From Lophium mytilinum (Eukaryota > Ascomycota > Dothideomycetes > Mytilinidiales > Mytilinidiaceae): DNA of 64,000 bases. The notes beneath the pieces were generated by a model. That model did not search any database, was not told where the DNA came from, and saw nothing but the letters and a program-made list of their open reading frames with translations. A program made the position numbers and the translations under genes. The stretch covers positions 3,006,215 to 3,070,214 of the forward strand of contig MU004181.1 in assembly GCA_010093605.1 (NCBI GenBank), read 5' to 3'. Below, piece by piece: positions 21,863 to 31,334 of this stretch (positions are counted from its first letter, which is position 1; each line of letters opens with the position of its first letter).

Positions 21863-22355
21863 TCAATAGACGTACGCGTTCAAATCAGACAAAACTCCCA
21901 TGACTCCGGGCTCTGGCTCCTCCAAATTCAAAATCGACAGCCTATGAGCGATTAGCAAGAGCGAGGAGAGAGCAAGCCGTGTGTGTCATCAAGAAAGAGT
22001 GCAGTGTATGGCGAGACCTGCCTCTCAGAAAGCTCATCGATGAGCATCTCGATAGGGTCTGGTTCTGCGATACGCAGCTTCAAGATTCTGTAGACGATTA
22101 GCAAGAGTTGGTATAACAAATGCCGGTCTGATGAGGCCATGTTAGTGCAGCGCATCGCGGGACATGCCTCTTAGATAGCTCGTCCATGGATATATCCAAC
22201 AGAGCAGGCGTCTCCTCGAGGTTGCGACCGGCAAGACGTCGTCTTTTGCGCGACTGGGAGGTTTCATCGCTGCGCGCGCGCTTCAGGTTAGGCATGGTGG
22301 TGGTGGATGCCAGGTCGATGGGCAGGCTGGGGAACGAGCGGATCGGTGTTGGCAT
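21863..22355 (-). CDS. Orphan 110-aa protein from a duplicated exon-intron unit
   Basis: Modelled as three exons: 22355-22168, 22087-22022 and 21941-21863. Both introns are exactly 80 nt, share the end CTCTTGCTAATCG, and close with CTACAG or CATAG. In both, the phase that keeps the protein open needs a GC donor, GAG|GCATGT and GAG|GCAGGT. The product carries a bipartite-looking basic patch (LKRARSDETSQSRKRRR), then two related units, ILKLRIAEPDPIEMLIDELS and SILNLEEPEPGVMGVLSDLN, which supports the exon model. Unspliced, frames stop quickly. A standard GT donor in intron 2 would give a different short tail. No function is recognised. Confidence 0.5.
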
Positions 22356-23121
22356 TGCGCACAGTGTGCGTGGTGGAAGGAAAAGAATTGGAGAGTGTTT
22401 GCGCGGCTATATTTATGGGCGCGCGAGAAGAGTCGCCAGATGAATCTTCCCGGCAGGCAGACGCCTTCCACTGTTTACAAGTCGCCTGGCGTGGATTTCG
22501 TCATGAAATTGGGTCGCAGAGGAGCGGACGCGCAAGGTGAATGCACAATCTTTGTTTACTCATTCTTTTCTCCGTTTCATCATGATGAAATCTACATTGT
22601 AAAGAAGATCGCGAGATTGTTGGCTAAAAGTTATATATGACTGATTTCGATTTCGGATATAAGATTACAACGAGGTCTCTTACGAATTGGGCGAGCATTA
22701 AACGGCCACCAGATTACCTACGTCCTAGGTATCTACTGGGATATGTGGGAATATGGGCATACTTATTCACCACTATCCAAGACATTCTTGGTATCATCCC
22801 AACTCTATTCTTTTATCTCCTATGTAGTCAAAGAGCAAACGTGTCCACAGGCTGCCTTTTGACTAACTAGCAATCTGCTAGCTGGGGTACTCCTCACAGC
22901 GGTGTCAAGCTAGCAAAAGACAAGCCCAAGAAGGTAGCATATTCACGCAACGTATTTCAGAAGTCCAAGCATGAGGTCAAGATTATTGCAGTCGGAATTA
23001 GATTACCTCTCGACTAGCTAGCTACCCGCTACTTGAAGTGCTCCTCACAGTGACATCGAAAGAGCAAGAGTGGAGCCAGATGAAGGGTATATTTATGTGA
23101 CTAGACTCAAGACCTCATAAT
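22356..23121. other. Intergenic region carrying a two-copy 151-bp repeat
   Basis: Spacer between the orphan gene start and the DUF3669 3' end. The part from about 22860 to 23080 belongs to the dispersed 151-bp repeat family described separately. The rest shows nothing recognisable. Confidence 0.5.
22860..23080 (+). repeat. Dispersed ~151-bp tandem repeat, locus A (about 1.5 copies)
   Basis: Two occurrences of a block containing ACTAGCTAGC or ACTAACTAGC, then CTCCTCACAG, a TGTCAA/CATCGAA stretch and (second copy) AGAGCAAGAGTGGAGCC. TCCTCACAG starts at 22891 and again at 23042, exactly 151 bp apart. The inter-block segment (GAGGTCAAGATTATTGCAG) matches the ATGTCAAGGTTGATACGA segment of the array near 58.1-58.6 kb, so the two loci belong to one family. 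Confidence 0.75.
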
Positions 23122-24342
23122 TTACTCCTCCATATCCTCGTACCACTGCTCAACTTTCTCCATGACCTGCTCAGGGAGCCCAGACTCGTCCATCCCCGCT
23201 CCTTCAAGGATTGCATTGCTGTGGAAGAGATAGTAGTCCTTGAAAATATCCCACAATTCCTGGGCTTTCGCATTCTTCGTAGAAGGTCGAGGAGTATACG
23301 GCGAGTTTCTGATCAATGCGGCACCCGCAGCTTGCGCTCCATCTTCATCCAGTTCGAGGGGTTCGCAGCGTCCGAAGTCCAGAACAATCAGCTTCATTGC
23401 GCGGTGCTGGAAGTCTAGGATGCCCTCTTCAGGTTTGGTGACCGAAGTGCCCAGAACAAATTCGATGTCGTCGCCATCAATCTTCGCCGCCCAATGGATA
23501 ACCGCATATGCCCCAGCTAGCACCTTCGCAAACACATCCAGTTCCAGCCCTAGTGTCTCCATCATGTCGGCGTAGAGAGGGAAATTTCGTAGATTGAAGA
23601 CAGCTGGGTCTCTGGGAGCACCGATAGGACGTTGGAGGATGCCGTCTGGAGACTGGGTGCTGTGCTCGCCTGTATAGACTCTGGCCAGACATTGCTTTTG
23701 TTGCTGGGAGAGTTTGAGAGATGCCGCCTGGTTGGAAAGTGGAGGGGGTAGGAAGTGGTCGATCAAAGCGTGTCGCACAACTCTAGGAAGGGGAAGGATC
23801 CGCTCCATAACGAGTACACCTGTGGGCTTTTGGTGGGCGGAAGGGAACTGGGTTGCGTGGGCAGCCCACCAATCTTTTCCCGCTTCGCTGCGAGGGTCGA
23901 CGAAGTCGAAGGCTTTGGGCAGTTGAACGAATTTGACCATGTCCGGGAAGGTGTCCCAAGCTTTTCGGAGTTTCTGGTAGCTTTCGAACTCAGTTTCCAG
24001 ATGTTCCGTATTATCGCTGCCATTGTGGGCCCGTTTGTAGACTATGTCGGTGCCACTGAGGCCATAGCAGGTAGCCTGAAGTCCTTGGCCGATGTGCTCG
24101 AGGACGATTTGGGAGCTGTTGTGGGCGACTTGTTGTCGAGTGGCAAAAGAGGAGGTAGTCGAGATGGTAGAACGGATGGAGAGGCATCTGTTCAGAATCT
24201 GTAAGGCTGGCATGACCTTCAAATTCTGCTCTTGGAGGAGGCGTGACACAAGCTGGTCAGCTAAAGCAGCATTTGCAGCCAGAGAGGATGCCACAGAGGC
24301 CGTAGAGTCATCTGTACGGCTTTGATTGCGACGGGAAGCCAT
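23122..24342 (-). CDS. DUF3669-family protein
   Basis: Single exon. The ATG at 24342 gives 406 residues (the frame is open further upstream but without ATG). After a Ser/Thr-rich N-terminus, the C-terminal third shows the signature of the fungal DUF3669 family: an alanine-rich helix leading to VIHWAAKIDGDDIEFVLGTS, then KLIVLDFGRCEPLELDEDG and a region of aromatic residues near the end. The fold looks distantly kinase-like (IGQGLQATCYGLSGTDIVYK near residue 85, LIVLDFG late), which is inference. The function is unknown. It is often multi-copy in plant-associated ascomycetes. Confidence 0.75.
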   Translation of the reverse strand: MASRRNQSRTDDSTASVASSLAANAALADQLVSRLLQEQNLKVMPALQILNRCLSIRSTISTTSSFATRQQVAHNSSQIVLEHIGQGLQATCYGLSGTDIVYKRAHNGSDNTEHLETEFESYQKLRKAWDTFPDMVKFVQLPKAFDFVDPRSEAGKDWWAAHATQFPSAHQKPTGVLVMERILPLPRVVRHALIDHFLPPPLSNQAASLKLSQQQKQCLARVYTGEHSTQSPDGILQRPIGAPRDPAVFNLRNFPLYADMMETLGLELDVFAKVLAGAYAVIHWAAKIDGDDIEFVLGTSVTKPEEGILDFQHRAMKLIVLDFGRCEPLELDEDGAQAAGAALIRNSPYTPRPSTKNAKAQELWDIFKDYYLFHSNAILEGAGMDESGLPEQVMEKVEQWYEDMEE

Positions 24343-25049
24343 GATAGGTGAAGAAGGTTTGTCCAAATGGTGAAGAGGTTTTGTGGAGGTGTAGGTGCGA
24401 AAGTGAGGTCCAAATGAGGTTATATAGTCGTAAGCGAGGTCGCTCTGACTCACACTAAGCCTAATGTGGCTAGACTAGTCAGATCTCGGACTAGTAGAAG
24501 ACGCCGTCTGAGGTGGCTCAGCAAGCTTCCAGATCGTCCAAAAGGATGGGTTTTAAGTTGTAGAGAGCAAGTGGAGGCACCCTTGACAGTGGTAAAGTAT
24601 GGCACACCACACTAAAGCCTTACGTTCAACCATGATACTTGCCATCATCGGTCCCCCATCTCGTGAAGACTACGATCACGTGACCGAGACTCGAAAACGA
24701 ACTCAATGTTGCAGCGTGCTCTCTTGGACGATGTCCTTCCATTGATATATATTTCCTAGGTGCTTAATCCATACTCGGTCGTGAAGCTATCATGTGGCTA
24801 TCTTTGTGGATGTGTCTTTTATCATGACCCCACCTAGCCAAGCCGTTTGCTGTGCCGCAATACTCAATTCATGTCATGCTGCAACGTCTCCAGAAATCAA
24901 AGTTCCCGCTTTTAGATGAGTCTAATCATTCCTGCAATTCATAGAATCTGTCTTTTCATTACCTACTACGATACCTCATCCCAGCATTCGCCAGTTGGGT
25001 TAATCGCCAATACTACTCTGCCACTACTATTGATAACCCGAGAGTACCT
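24343..25049. other. Divergent spacer, DUF3669 gene and Ras-like pseudogene
   Basis: Contains one ATCACGTGAC E-box-like palindrome near 24675 and a weak echo of the dispersed repeat (CACCCTTGACAGTGGT near 24578). No gene seen. Confidence 0.4.
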
Positions 25050-25827
25050 ATGGCTTCAAAACCTCCAAAGCGCAAGGAAATCCTAATTGCGCTTCTCGGT
25101 GTGCACAATACAGGCAAGAGGTGCATTGTTGAGCGTGTCAGTCGAAACTCGCTGTCTTCTCACACCCCAAGCATTGCTGATATATCATACCAACAGTTTG
25201 TCCAGTCCTTGTACTGTGAAGAACCTCAATAAGATCCCACTGAGCCGGGCTCGAGGCGACAACGTCTTATAGCTGGTGAGCTCTGCGTGATCGATATCTA
25301 GAACGCATGGGCGACCAGTGAAGAAGCGCTCAACGATTTGTTCAAACGTATGACCACCGGTGCAGACGCGCTCATGCTTGTGTTTGATGTGGGCAAACGC
25401 GAAACGCTAGTCGAGCTTATGGACAACTATCCGACCATTCAACACTTCTTAGATAACGCGGATCGGTGGTGTCATGTTGTACCTAATCGTTGGTACGAAA
25501 GCGGATATTCCAGTAGAGGAACGCGAAGTTAGCGTGGACGAGGGCAGGGAGATCGCAAGAAGTATAGGTGCGACATATGGGGAGTGTTCAGCGAAGGAGG
25601 CGATCGGGGTAGACGAGCTGATGGACGATGTTGCTAAGGTAGTCCTGGCGGAGAGGGAGAGGGTGCGAGTTCTGGCGGAGAAGGAGAGTCTGCGAGTACT
25701 AGCGCTGAAGGAGAAACATGAAGATCTAACAAGAGTGAGTGGGAAACCAGGGAAAAAGTTCCGGCAGAAGCTTCAAGGATGGCTGAGACTAGGGAGTGCA
25801 AGACGCAAGGGAGTGTCCTGCGAATGA
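25050..25827 (+). pseudogene. Ras-like small GTPase, degenerate
   Basis: The start is MASKPPKRKEILIALLGVHN, a beta-1/P-loop context. Homology to Ras continues in parts: DPTEPGSRRQRLIAGELCVIDI (switch I to beta-3), NDLFKRMTTGADALMLVFDV, LIVGTKADIP (G4) and GECSAKE (G5). An intron of about 70 nt between 25137 and 25195 probably separates the P-loop from switch I. Lesions seen directly: an in-frame TAA just before DPTE, an in-frame TAG just after CVIDI where DTAG should be, and a one-base frameshift near 25475-25490 before LIVGTKAD. The P-loop reads GVHNTGKR, with Arg instead of Ser/Thr, and the tail (KGVSCE) has no CAAX box. Together these make a functional GTPase unlikely. Confidence 0.75.
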
Positions 25828-26269
25828 GACAGATATTTTGAGCATAGGTGTGAAATGGAGATGTCTGCACCGTATAAAAGTCACAAGAACGAAAGCAATA
25901 CTAAAGCTATAGAAAGAATTAAAGAAAAAGCACGCTCTGCTGTGGTGCTGACGTTGGAGACCCGAGAGAAGCGGAAGACATATAATTTAGGAGAGACGGA
26001 GATTGGCATCTACATAATTTGAGTTTCCACCGTTTTTTAAACATTAGAGATTTTTTCAAGGTTCGCAGAGGGCAAATGTAATATAGGTGTCAAAGGTCAG
26101 GGAAATGACCTTAAGCTTTGCGCTATGTGCTCCTCATCTATCATATCGAAGGCGTTTGCATATAACTGGCACGAACAGAAATTAACGAAGGAATTGTCAA
26201 AACTCAACCACTATTGGATAGAAGTAGGACATTGAACCTATTTGAGGTGATGTTGCAGAGGAAGGTGAG
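25828..26269. other. Moderately AT-rich spacer
   Basis: A/T-enriched stretch with A-rich runs between the Ras-like pseudogene and the HTH remnant. No DDE transposase core or terminal inverted repeat could be found next to the HTH. Confidence 0.4.
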
Positions 26270-26740
26270 TCAAGATGTAGATTGAGCGCCACCGGCATCG
26301 AAGCCCCCTAATTCTCTATTTGAGGACTGAAGCTTCACAGTCTCTCTGGTCCAATTGCGCCGTTTGAGCATGCGAGAGACGGTGGCCTGTGAAACCTCAA
26401 CACCATGCTCTTCGCCCAGCCACTTGACAATCTCATCTTGGTCTTTCCATCCCTCTTCTAACAACCACTGGAAGACCCTATCCTCATCCGCTTGAGAGAG
26501 CTTAAGAGGCCGTCCGGATTTCGCGAGTCGTGGTTTGACCGCAGCGCCATATCGCACTAAGTTCTGATGCGTCTTGTACACAGTCGTCGGTGATACCCTA
26601 ACCCGTGTGGCAATTTCTGCCGCAGGCCAACCCAGCAGGAGATGTCGTACTATTTCAAGGCGTTGAGACTCGGAAACCGGGGTCTGAGTGCCGCCACGCG
26701 TTCGAGCGTTAGGGGACGGGAAGGGCTCCCGTGCGAGGCT
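26270..26740 (-). pseudogene. Tc1/mariner-type transposase HTH remnant
   Basis: The frame encodes NARTRGGTQTPVSESQRLEI, then two helix-turn-helix units: a homeodomain-like one (LLLGWPAAEIATRVRVSPTT) and a second one (DEIVKWLGEEHGVEVSQATV), ending RMLKRRNWTRETVKL. This is the DNA-binding half of fungal Tc1/mariner transposases. There is no ATG before the domain in this frame, so a 5' exon is missing or lost; a CCAG acceptor lies just upstream. The DDE catalytic domain is absent: the frame stops soon after the second HTH. It could be a decayed element or a domesticated DNA-binding protein. Confidence 0.6.
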
Positions 26741-26779
26741 CACTGGACACCAGAAAAAGGTCAGTAGGAAGGACTTCAA

Positions 26780-27133
26780 TATGCGCGAATAACCTCACTT
26801 CTCGTTGTTAAGGAAAGGTTGAAGAGTAGACATTAATTAGGTGGTGTCCCACGATTCTCGTACAAACTTTGGTGAGGAACGCGGAGAACAAAGCGCCAAG
26901 GATTTTCTCGCTATTTTGCATATCCAACGGGACACGAGAGTCGATTTTAGCCTGAATCCATGAGTACCTGACTGCATCGCGGCTCCATGGATAGAGCTTC
27001 ACGGAGGTGCTGCCCCCGTTGTACACAATACTAGGTAGCTGCATGCTTTAAGACAACCCCTTCCTATGAATATGGAGAAACGCTTCGTCTCCAGCTTTGC
27101 TATTCAATCACGTAGCACAACACACAACACTCA
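26780..27133. other. Promoter side of the GH5 gene
   Basis: About 350 bp. A minus-strand frame at 26808-27044 has no domain and I do not call it. Confidence 0.4.
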
Positions 27134-28835
27134 ATGGCTGGCATCCTGAAGGTTGACGGCGAGCTCATTGTCAACGAGCATGGCAGCCCCGTTATTCTAC
27201 GCGGCGCAGGACTGGGCGGATGGATGAAGTACGAGCCTCACTGGCGGTTGCCAGCATCTTTCAATTTCGTTGAATTAAGCTAAAAACTAATAGCATGGAA
27301 AACTTCATCACAGGTAATATTGTAGATCGAGCGGCTCCTTCATAGCGTGCCAACTTCTACAACAGGCTATCCAGGAATGGAGTCCCAACATCGCGCCGCT
27401 ATACTAGCAGCATTAGGAAAGGAGAAGTACGACTTCTTCTTCGATAAATTACTTGAGAACTTCTTCACAGAGGCAGACGCCAAGTTCGTCGCCAGCAAGG
27501 GACTGAACTGCTTAAGAATCCCTTTCAACTACCGGCATTTCGAAGATGACATGAACCCGAGAGTGCTGAAGGAAAAAGGATTCAAGCATCTTGATCGGGT
27601 GATAGACTTGGTAATGCTGCTTTCGATGGGATATCGCACCTCTCATTGATCTTTTTGTAGTGTGCCAAAGAGAAGATATACACCATCCTGGACATGCACA
27701 CGGTCCCCGGGGGTCAAAATCCGGACTGGCATGCAGATAATCGCACGAATTATGCAGCATTCTGGGACTATAAAGATCACCAAGATCGCACGATTTGGCT
27801 TTGGGAGCAGATTGCGGCTCGATACAAAGACAACGCCTGGGTCGCAGGCTACAACCCCATCAACGAGCCCTGCGATCCTGAGCACTGGCGATTACCAGCA
27901 TTCTACGCACGATTAGAGCCAGCGATTCGTAAGATCGATCCACATCATATTCTCTGGCTCGATGGCAACACCTTTGCGATGGAGTGGAAGTTCTTTGAGG
28001 AGCCTTTGCCGAATTGCGTCTATGCACTGCACGACTATACCGTGAGTAACCTAGTGAGGTTTTTGCTCTACATACTCATCGCACAATCCAGATGTTCGGC
28101 TTCCCCAAAGGGCAAATATACACCGGCGCGCAGCATCAAAAGAACGCTCTCGAGCTCCAACTTCTCCAGAAAGCCGAGATCATGTACAAATTCAAAACTC
28201 CCATCTGGAACGGCGAGTTCGGACCAGTGTACGCAAACCCAGCGCTCGAACCCAACGCCAGCGAGATAAATGCCGCGCGCTACGACGTCCTGGGTGCACA
28301 ACTCGACCTCTACGACAAGTACAAGATCCACTGGAACATCTGGCTGTACAAAGACATTGGCGTGCAAGGCATGATCCACACGAACCCTGAATCGAAGTAC
28401 ATGAAGACGATTGCGGGATGGCTCAAGCGCAAACGAGATCTGCAGCTGGACGCCTGGGGCCGGTATCCGTCTGCGGATGTTGAGGCGGTCATCAACCCGC
28501 TTTGCGAGTATATCGACCGCACTTGTCCAACTTCGAAGGACCAATATCCGCCTAATTGGCCCACCGAGCGCCAGGTCACGAGGATTGTCAATCAGATCTA
28601 TATGAGTGGGTGTGTCCAGGATGAATTTGCGGCGCTTTTCAAGGGTATGAGCTTTGAAGAGCTGGAGGAGTGTGCTCGTAGTTTTCATTTCGATGAGTGT
28701 CTTCAGAGGGAAGGACTGAACGCACAGCTGGAAGCGCATGCGGGCGTGGACGAGATCAAGAAGGATCTTGTGAGGCCGACGAATGTCAGACAAGACTTGG
28801 GGGTTTACAGCTATGGGCTCGAGCAAGGAGATTAG
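27134..28835 (+). CDS. GH5 family glycosidase, intracellular exo-beta-1,3-glucanase-like
   Basis: Five exons, 27134-27228, 27294-27313, 27366-27610, 27661-28041 and 28092-28835, give 494 residues. Exon 2 is a 20-nt microexon that restores WMNMENFITGYPGMES, a conserved GH5 stretch. Acid/base and nucleophile glutamates are visible in AGYNPINEPCD and IWNGEFGP. Other family marks are LRIPFNYRHFE, TILDMHTVPGGQNPDWHAD and YALHDYT. There is no signal peptide, so it is cytosolic or mitochondrial rather than a wall enzyme. The length and lack of a signal fit yeast YBR056W (inference). The C-terminal 130 residues form a helical extension beyond the barrel. The true substrate is uncertain. Confidence 0.92.
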
Positions 28836-29339
28836 AGGCATCACCGAGGGAAGCTAGTAAAGGTGGGTTGATTCTAGGAGCGTGACAGAATCGCATGTCG
28901 TTAAGAAATATATGGAAGGGTCGACGAAGATAAGTTCCCACGTCTTCAGCCAATTCAAGCACGGCTACAGTTCAAATGGGCCAAGGAATAATAGGTACTT
29001 ATACGTGAGTTGGGGATTGGGAGGCAGCATAATTTATGCGTGGGATATTTTTGCTGAGTGCGAGCGACGAATTCTTTCCAGCTCATGCCCTGACGGCTTC
29101 ACACCTTCACAAGACTTGAATTTCTTTTATCACCTACCTATAACTACCTCGATCCAATGGCCCCAAGGAGTGACGCTATCACGAGCAGTGAGACCAAATG
29201 AGCCAGAAATGAGTCCAATTCTTGTTAGTAATCTCTATATCATCCAAATTTTTACCTCCTCATTACTCTGCGACCATAGCGCACCGTGAGCACACACAAC
29301 CCTATCATACACGCCTGACGGTGACGAGTCGGGGAACAC
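28836..29339. other. Convergent spacer, GH5 and ERG24
   Basis: 3' flanks of convergent genes. No gene or repeat recognised. Confidence 0.4.
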
Positions 29340-30911
29340 CTAGTAGATACCGGGAACGATCCTGTACGGTACAATCTTGCAGTATTTCTCCCAATCCTTT
29401 CCGTACTTCCTCCTGCACTTCTCGTCGTCCCTCCTCTCCCGATGAATTAGCAAGACAGCGAAGTACAAGATGAAGAAGTAACTGATCAGCATGCCCCAGC
29501 CCTCGGCCTCAGCTTGAACTCTGTACCTCCCTGTAACCTGGCGGTCGAAGATAGCAGTCGATTGGGTCGCAGTAATCGGTTCTTTGAAAGCGCTCTTGAC
29601 AACGTAGCCAGCAATGCCAGTGGGAAGCACAAAGGCCCAGCTCATGAACCAATCAGCGAGATAGTTGATGTGGCGCGCGCGGCCCCACCAGCCTGTAATT
29701 AGCAGTTTGGAGCCGACCTCGGTCTGGATGTACTTGAGATGGCTGATTTTGGGGTCCTTGGGATTGGTTCGGAAACGGTTCTTCTCATTGTTAACGGAGC
29801 GGAACATGACATAGCCGAGACCTTGCACGGCCAGAATAGGAACGAGCCACAAGCCGAGCTCGAGAGGGTAGTGTGCGAGATAACGAGTCTGCACCGAGTA
29901 GGTGAAAGGGAGCCAGGCCAGGTCGCCGAATGACAGCATGAATCCGAAGCCGTCGGTGGTGATGTCCATGGTAGTCAAGATAGCTGGCTCCATGTAGAAC
30001 GAGTCGAAAACATATAGAGCCTGAGCAAAGGTGACGAACAGGATACTATCCGTGACATAGCCGAATGTACGGTATTGCTGAGCGATGAAGGCGCAGTCGA
30101 GAATGACCCAGCCAAGCAACCCTGGCCGAAGTTCCATAAACGTCTTGATATCGACCTCGCCAAATAGAGGAAGAGTGATACGGGGGTTGAGCTCGCGGCC
30201 TTTGAACCAGTCGTAGATGATATTGCCACTGTGCCCGGCCTCTGCGAGTTCGCGCATATCCTTGTTCGGCGTGCGGACGGAGAAAGAGGCGACATAGACA
30301 TATACCGCCAGGAAGAACGAGATTAAGACATTAGTAGTGAGAAGTTGGATGTAGTTCTCGGAGATGAAAGTCCAAACGGGAAATTCTGCACCCTCGACAA
30401 CTGTGCCCGCTGCCAGGATAACCATTATGAAGATGGACGAGGAGAATGCTGTAGTTAGTTAGTTTGAGTCTAGTCATGTGACTTATGTGCCATACCATTG
30501 AAGCGATACTTGAGACGGCCTCCAGACACCAGCTCTGTTCCGTCGACCTCAGAGGCTGGGAGCAAGGCGTAGAGAGTAAGATTGAGCAAGTAATACCCGA
30601 GCGTGGCGAAGACAGTCTTGGTGTTGAGCAGGCCGGAAACGCCGGGCCAGGCGACCTGCTGCTTCAAAGTCTCCAACGTCAAAGTTGATGGGTGCAGAAG
30701 AGCAGGGGCCGGGCATCCAGATACCCCATTGCAGGAGAATGCAAGTACATAACAAACGAGCGGGAGGCCTAAAGAGACTGCCAGCGCTCCTGGTCTAGGG
30801 ACTATTAGCGATCGGTGTGTATAGAATGCGATTGTTCTATGCTTACGGCCCGAAGAACTCGTAGGGATATGGCTCTTCCACATCAACCTGGGTCTTCCGT
30901 TTGGGAGGCAT
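29340..30911 (-). CDS. ERG24: Delta(14)-sterol reductase
   Basis: Reduces the C14-15 double bond left after Cyp51 demethylation in ergosterol synthesis, in the endoplasmic reticulum. Exons 30911-30847, 30794-30496 and 30448-29340 give 490 residues. The start MPPKRKTQVDVEEPYPYEFF and the joint GPPGALAVSLGLPL fit the family. Multiple membrane helices are visible. The C-terminal signature is complete: LLITGWWGRARHINYLADW, then HRERRDDEKCRRKYGKDWEK and the terminal YCKIVPYRIVPGIY. The conserved N-terminal region GRELNPRI and DLAWLPFTYSVQ is present. The second acceptor (CTAG, six bases before a nearer CAG) is chosen because only it keeps GALAVSLG in frame. Confidence 0.96.
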
Positions 30912-31334
30912 TGTTTACAGGGGTCGACGCGTGAATGGAGGCGCAGAAAAGGGGCGGAGATGAAAAGAAAGATCACGTGGTCTACTCCTAGGAACAATTG
31001 GAAGGGCTGGCACTTCCTGGCGACGTGAAGAGCAGCAGAGCCCTTTTGATGTGCAGCAGAGCGTCGACGAGTGGTCCGAGAAATGCGACGCCGGAATGTT
31101 CGCAACCGCAATAATGACGCCTGCATTTACGAGACTGTACCAGGCCCCATTCGCTCTAGCAGAATTTCACGTGATATTTCTCGGCGGTCTTCTAATTGGA
31201 TGCCGGACTTGCTGCCAGGAACGAGGCGAGGACCCAAGGGACTACGTACTGCGGATGCTCGCCGGCCCCCGTCGCCGTCACTTTCTCTACTCTTGCTGTG
31301 CTACTTCATCGATGCTGGTTCCGTCTTATCCATC
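30912..31334. promoter_or_regulatory. Bidirectional promoter of ERG24 and MRH gene, with two CACGTG E-boxes
   Basis: 423 bp between divergent starts. It contains CACGTG at 30974-30979 (within GATCACGTGGT) and at 31168-31173, where the minus strand reads ATCACGTGA. SREBP-type bHLH factors that control ergosterol genes bind ATCACGTGAY-like sites, so these are candidate sterol-response elements. CACGTG also occurs elsewhere in the window, so this is suggestive only. Confidence 0.4.
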
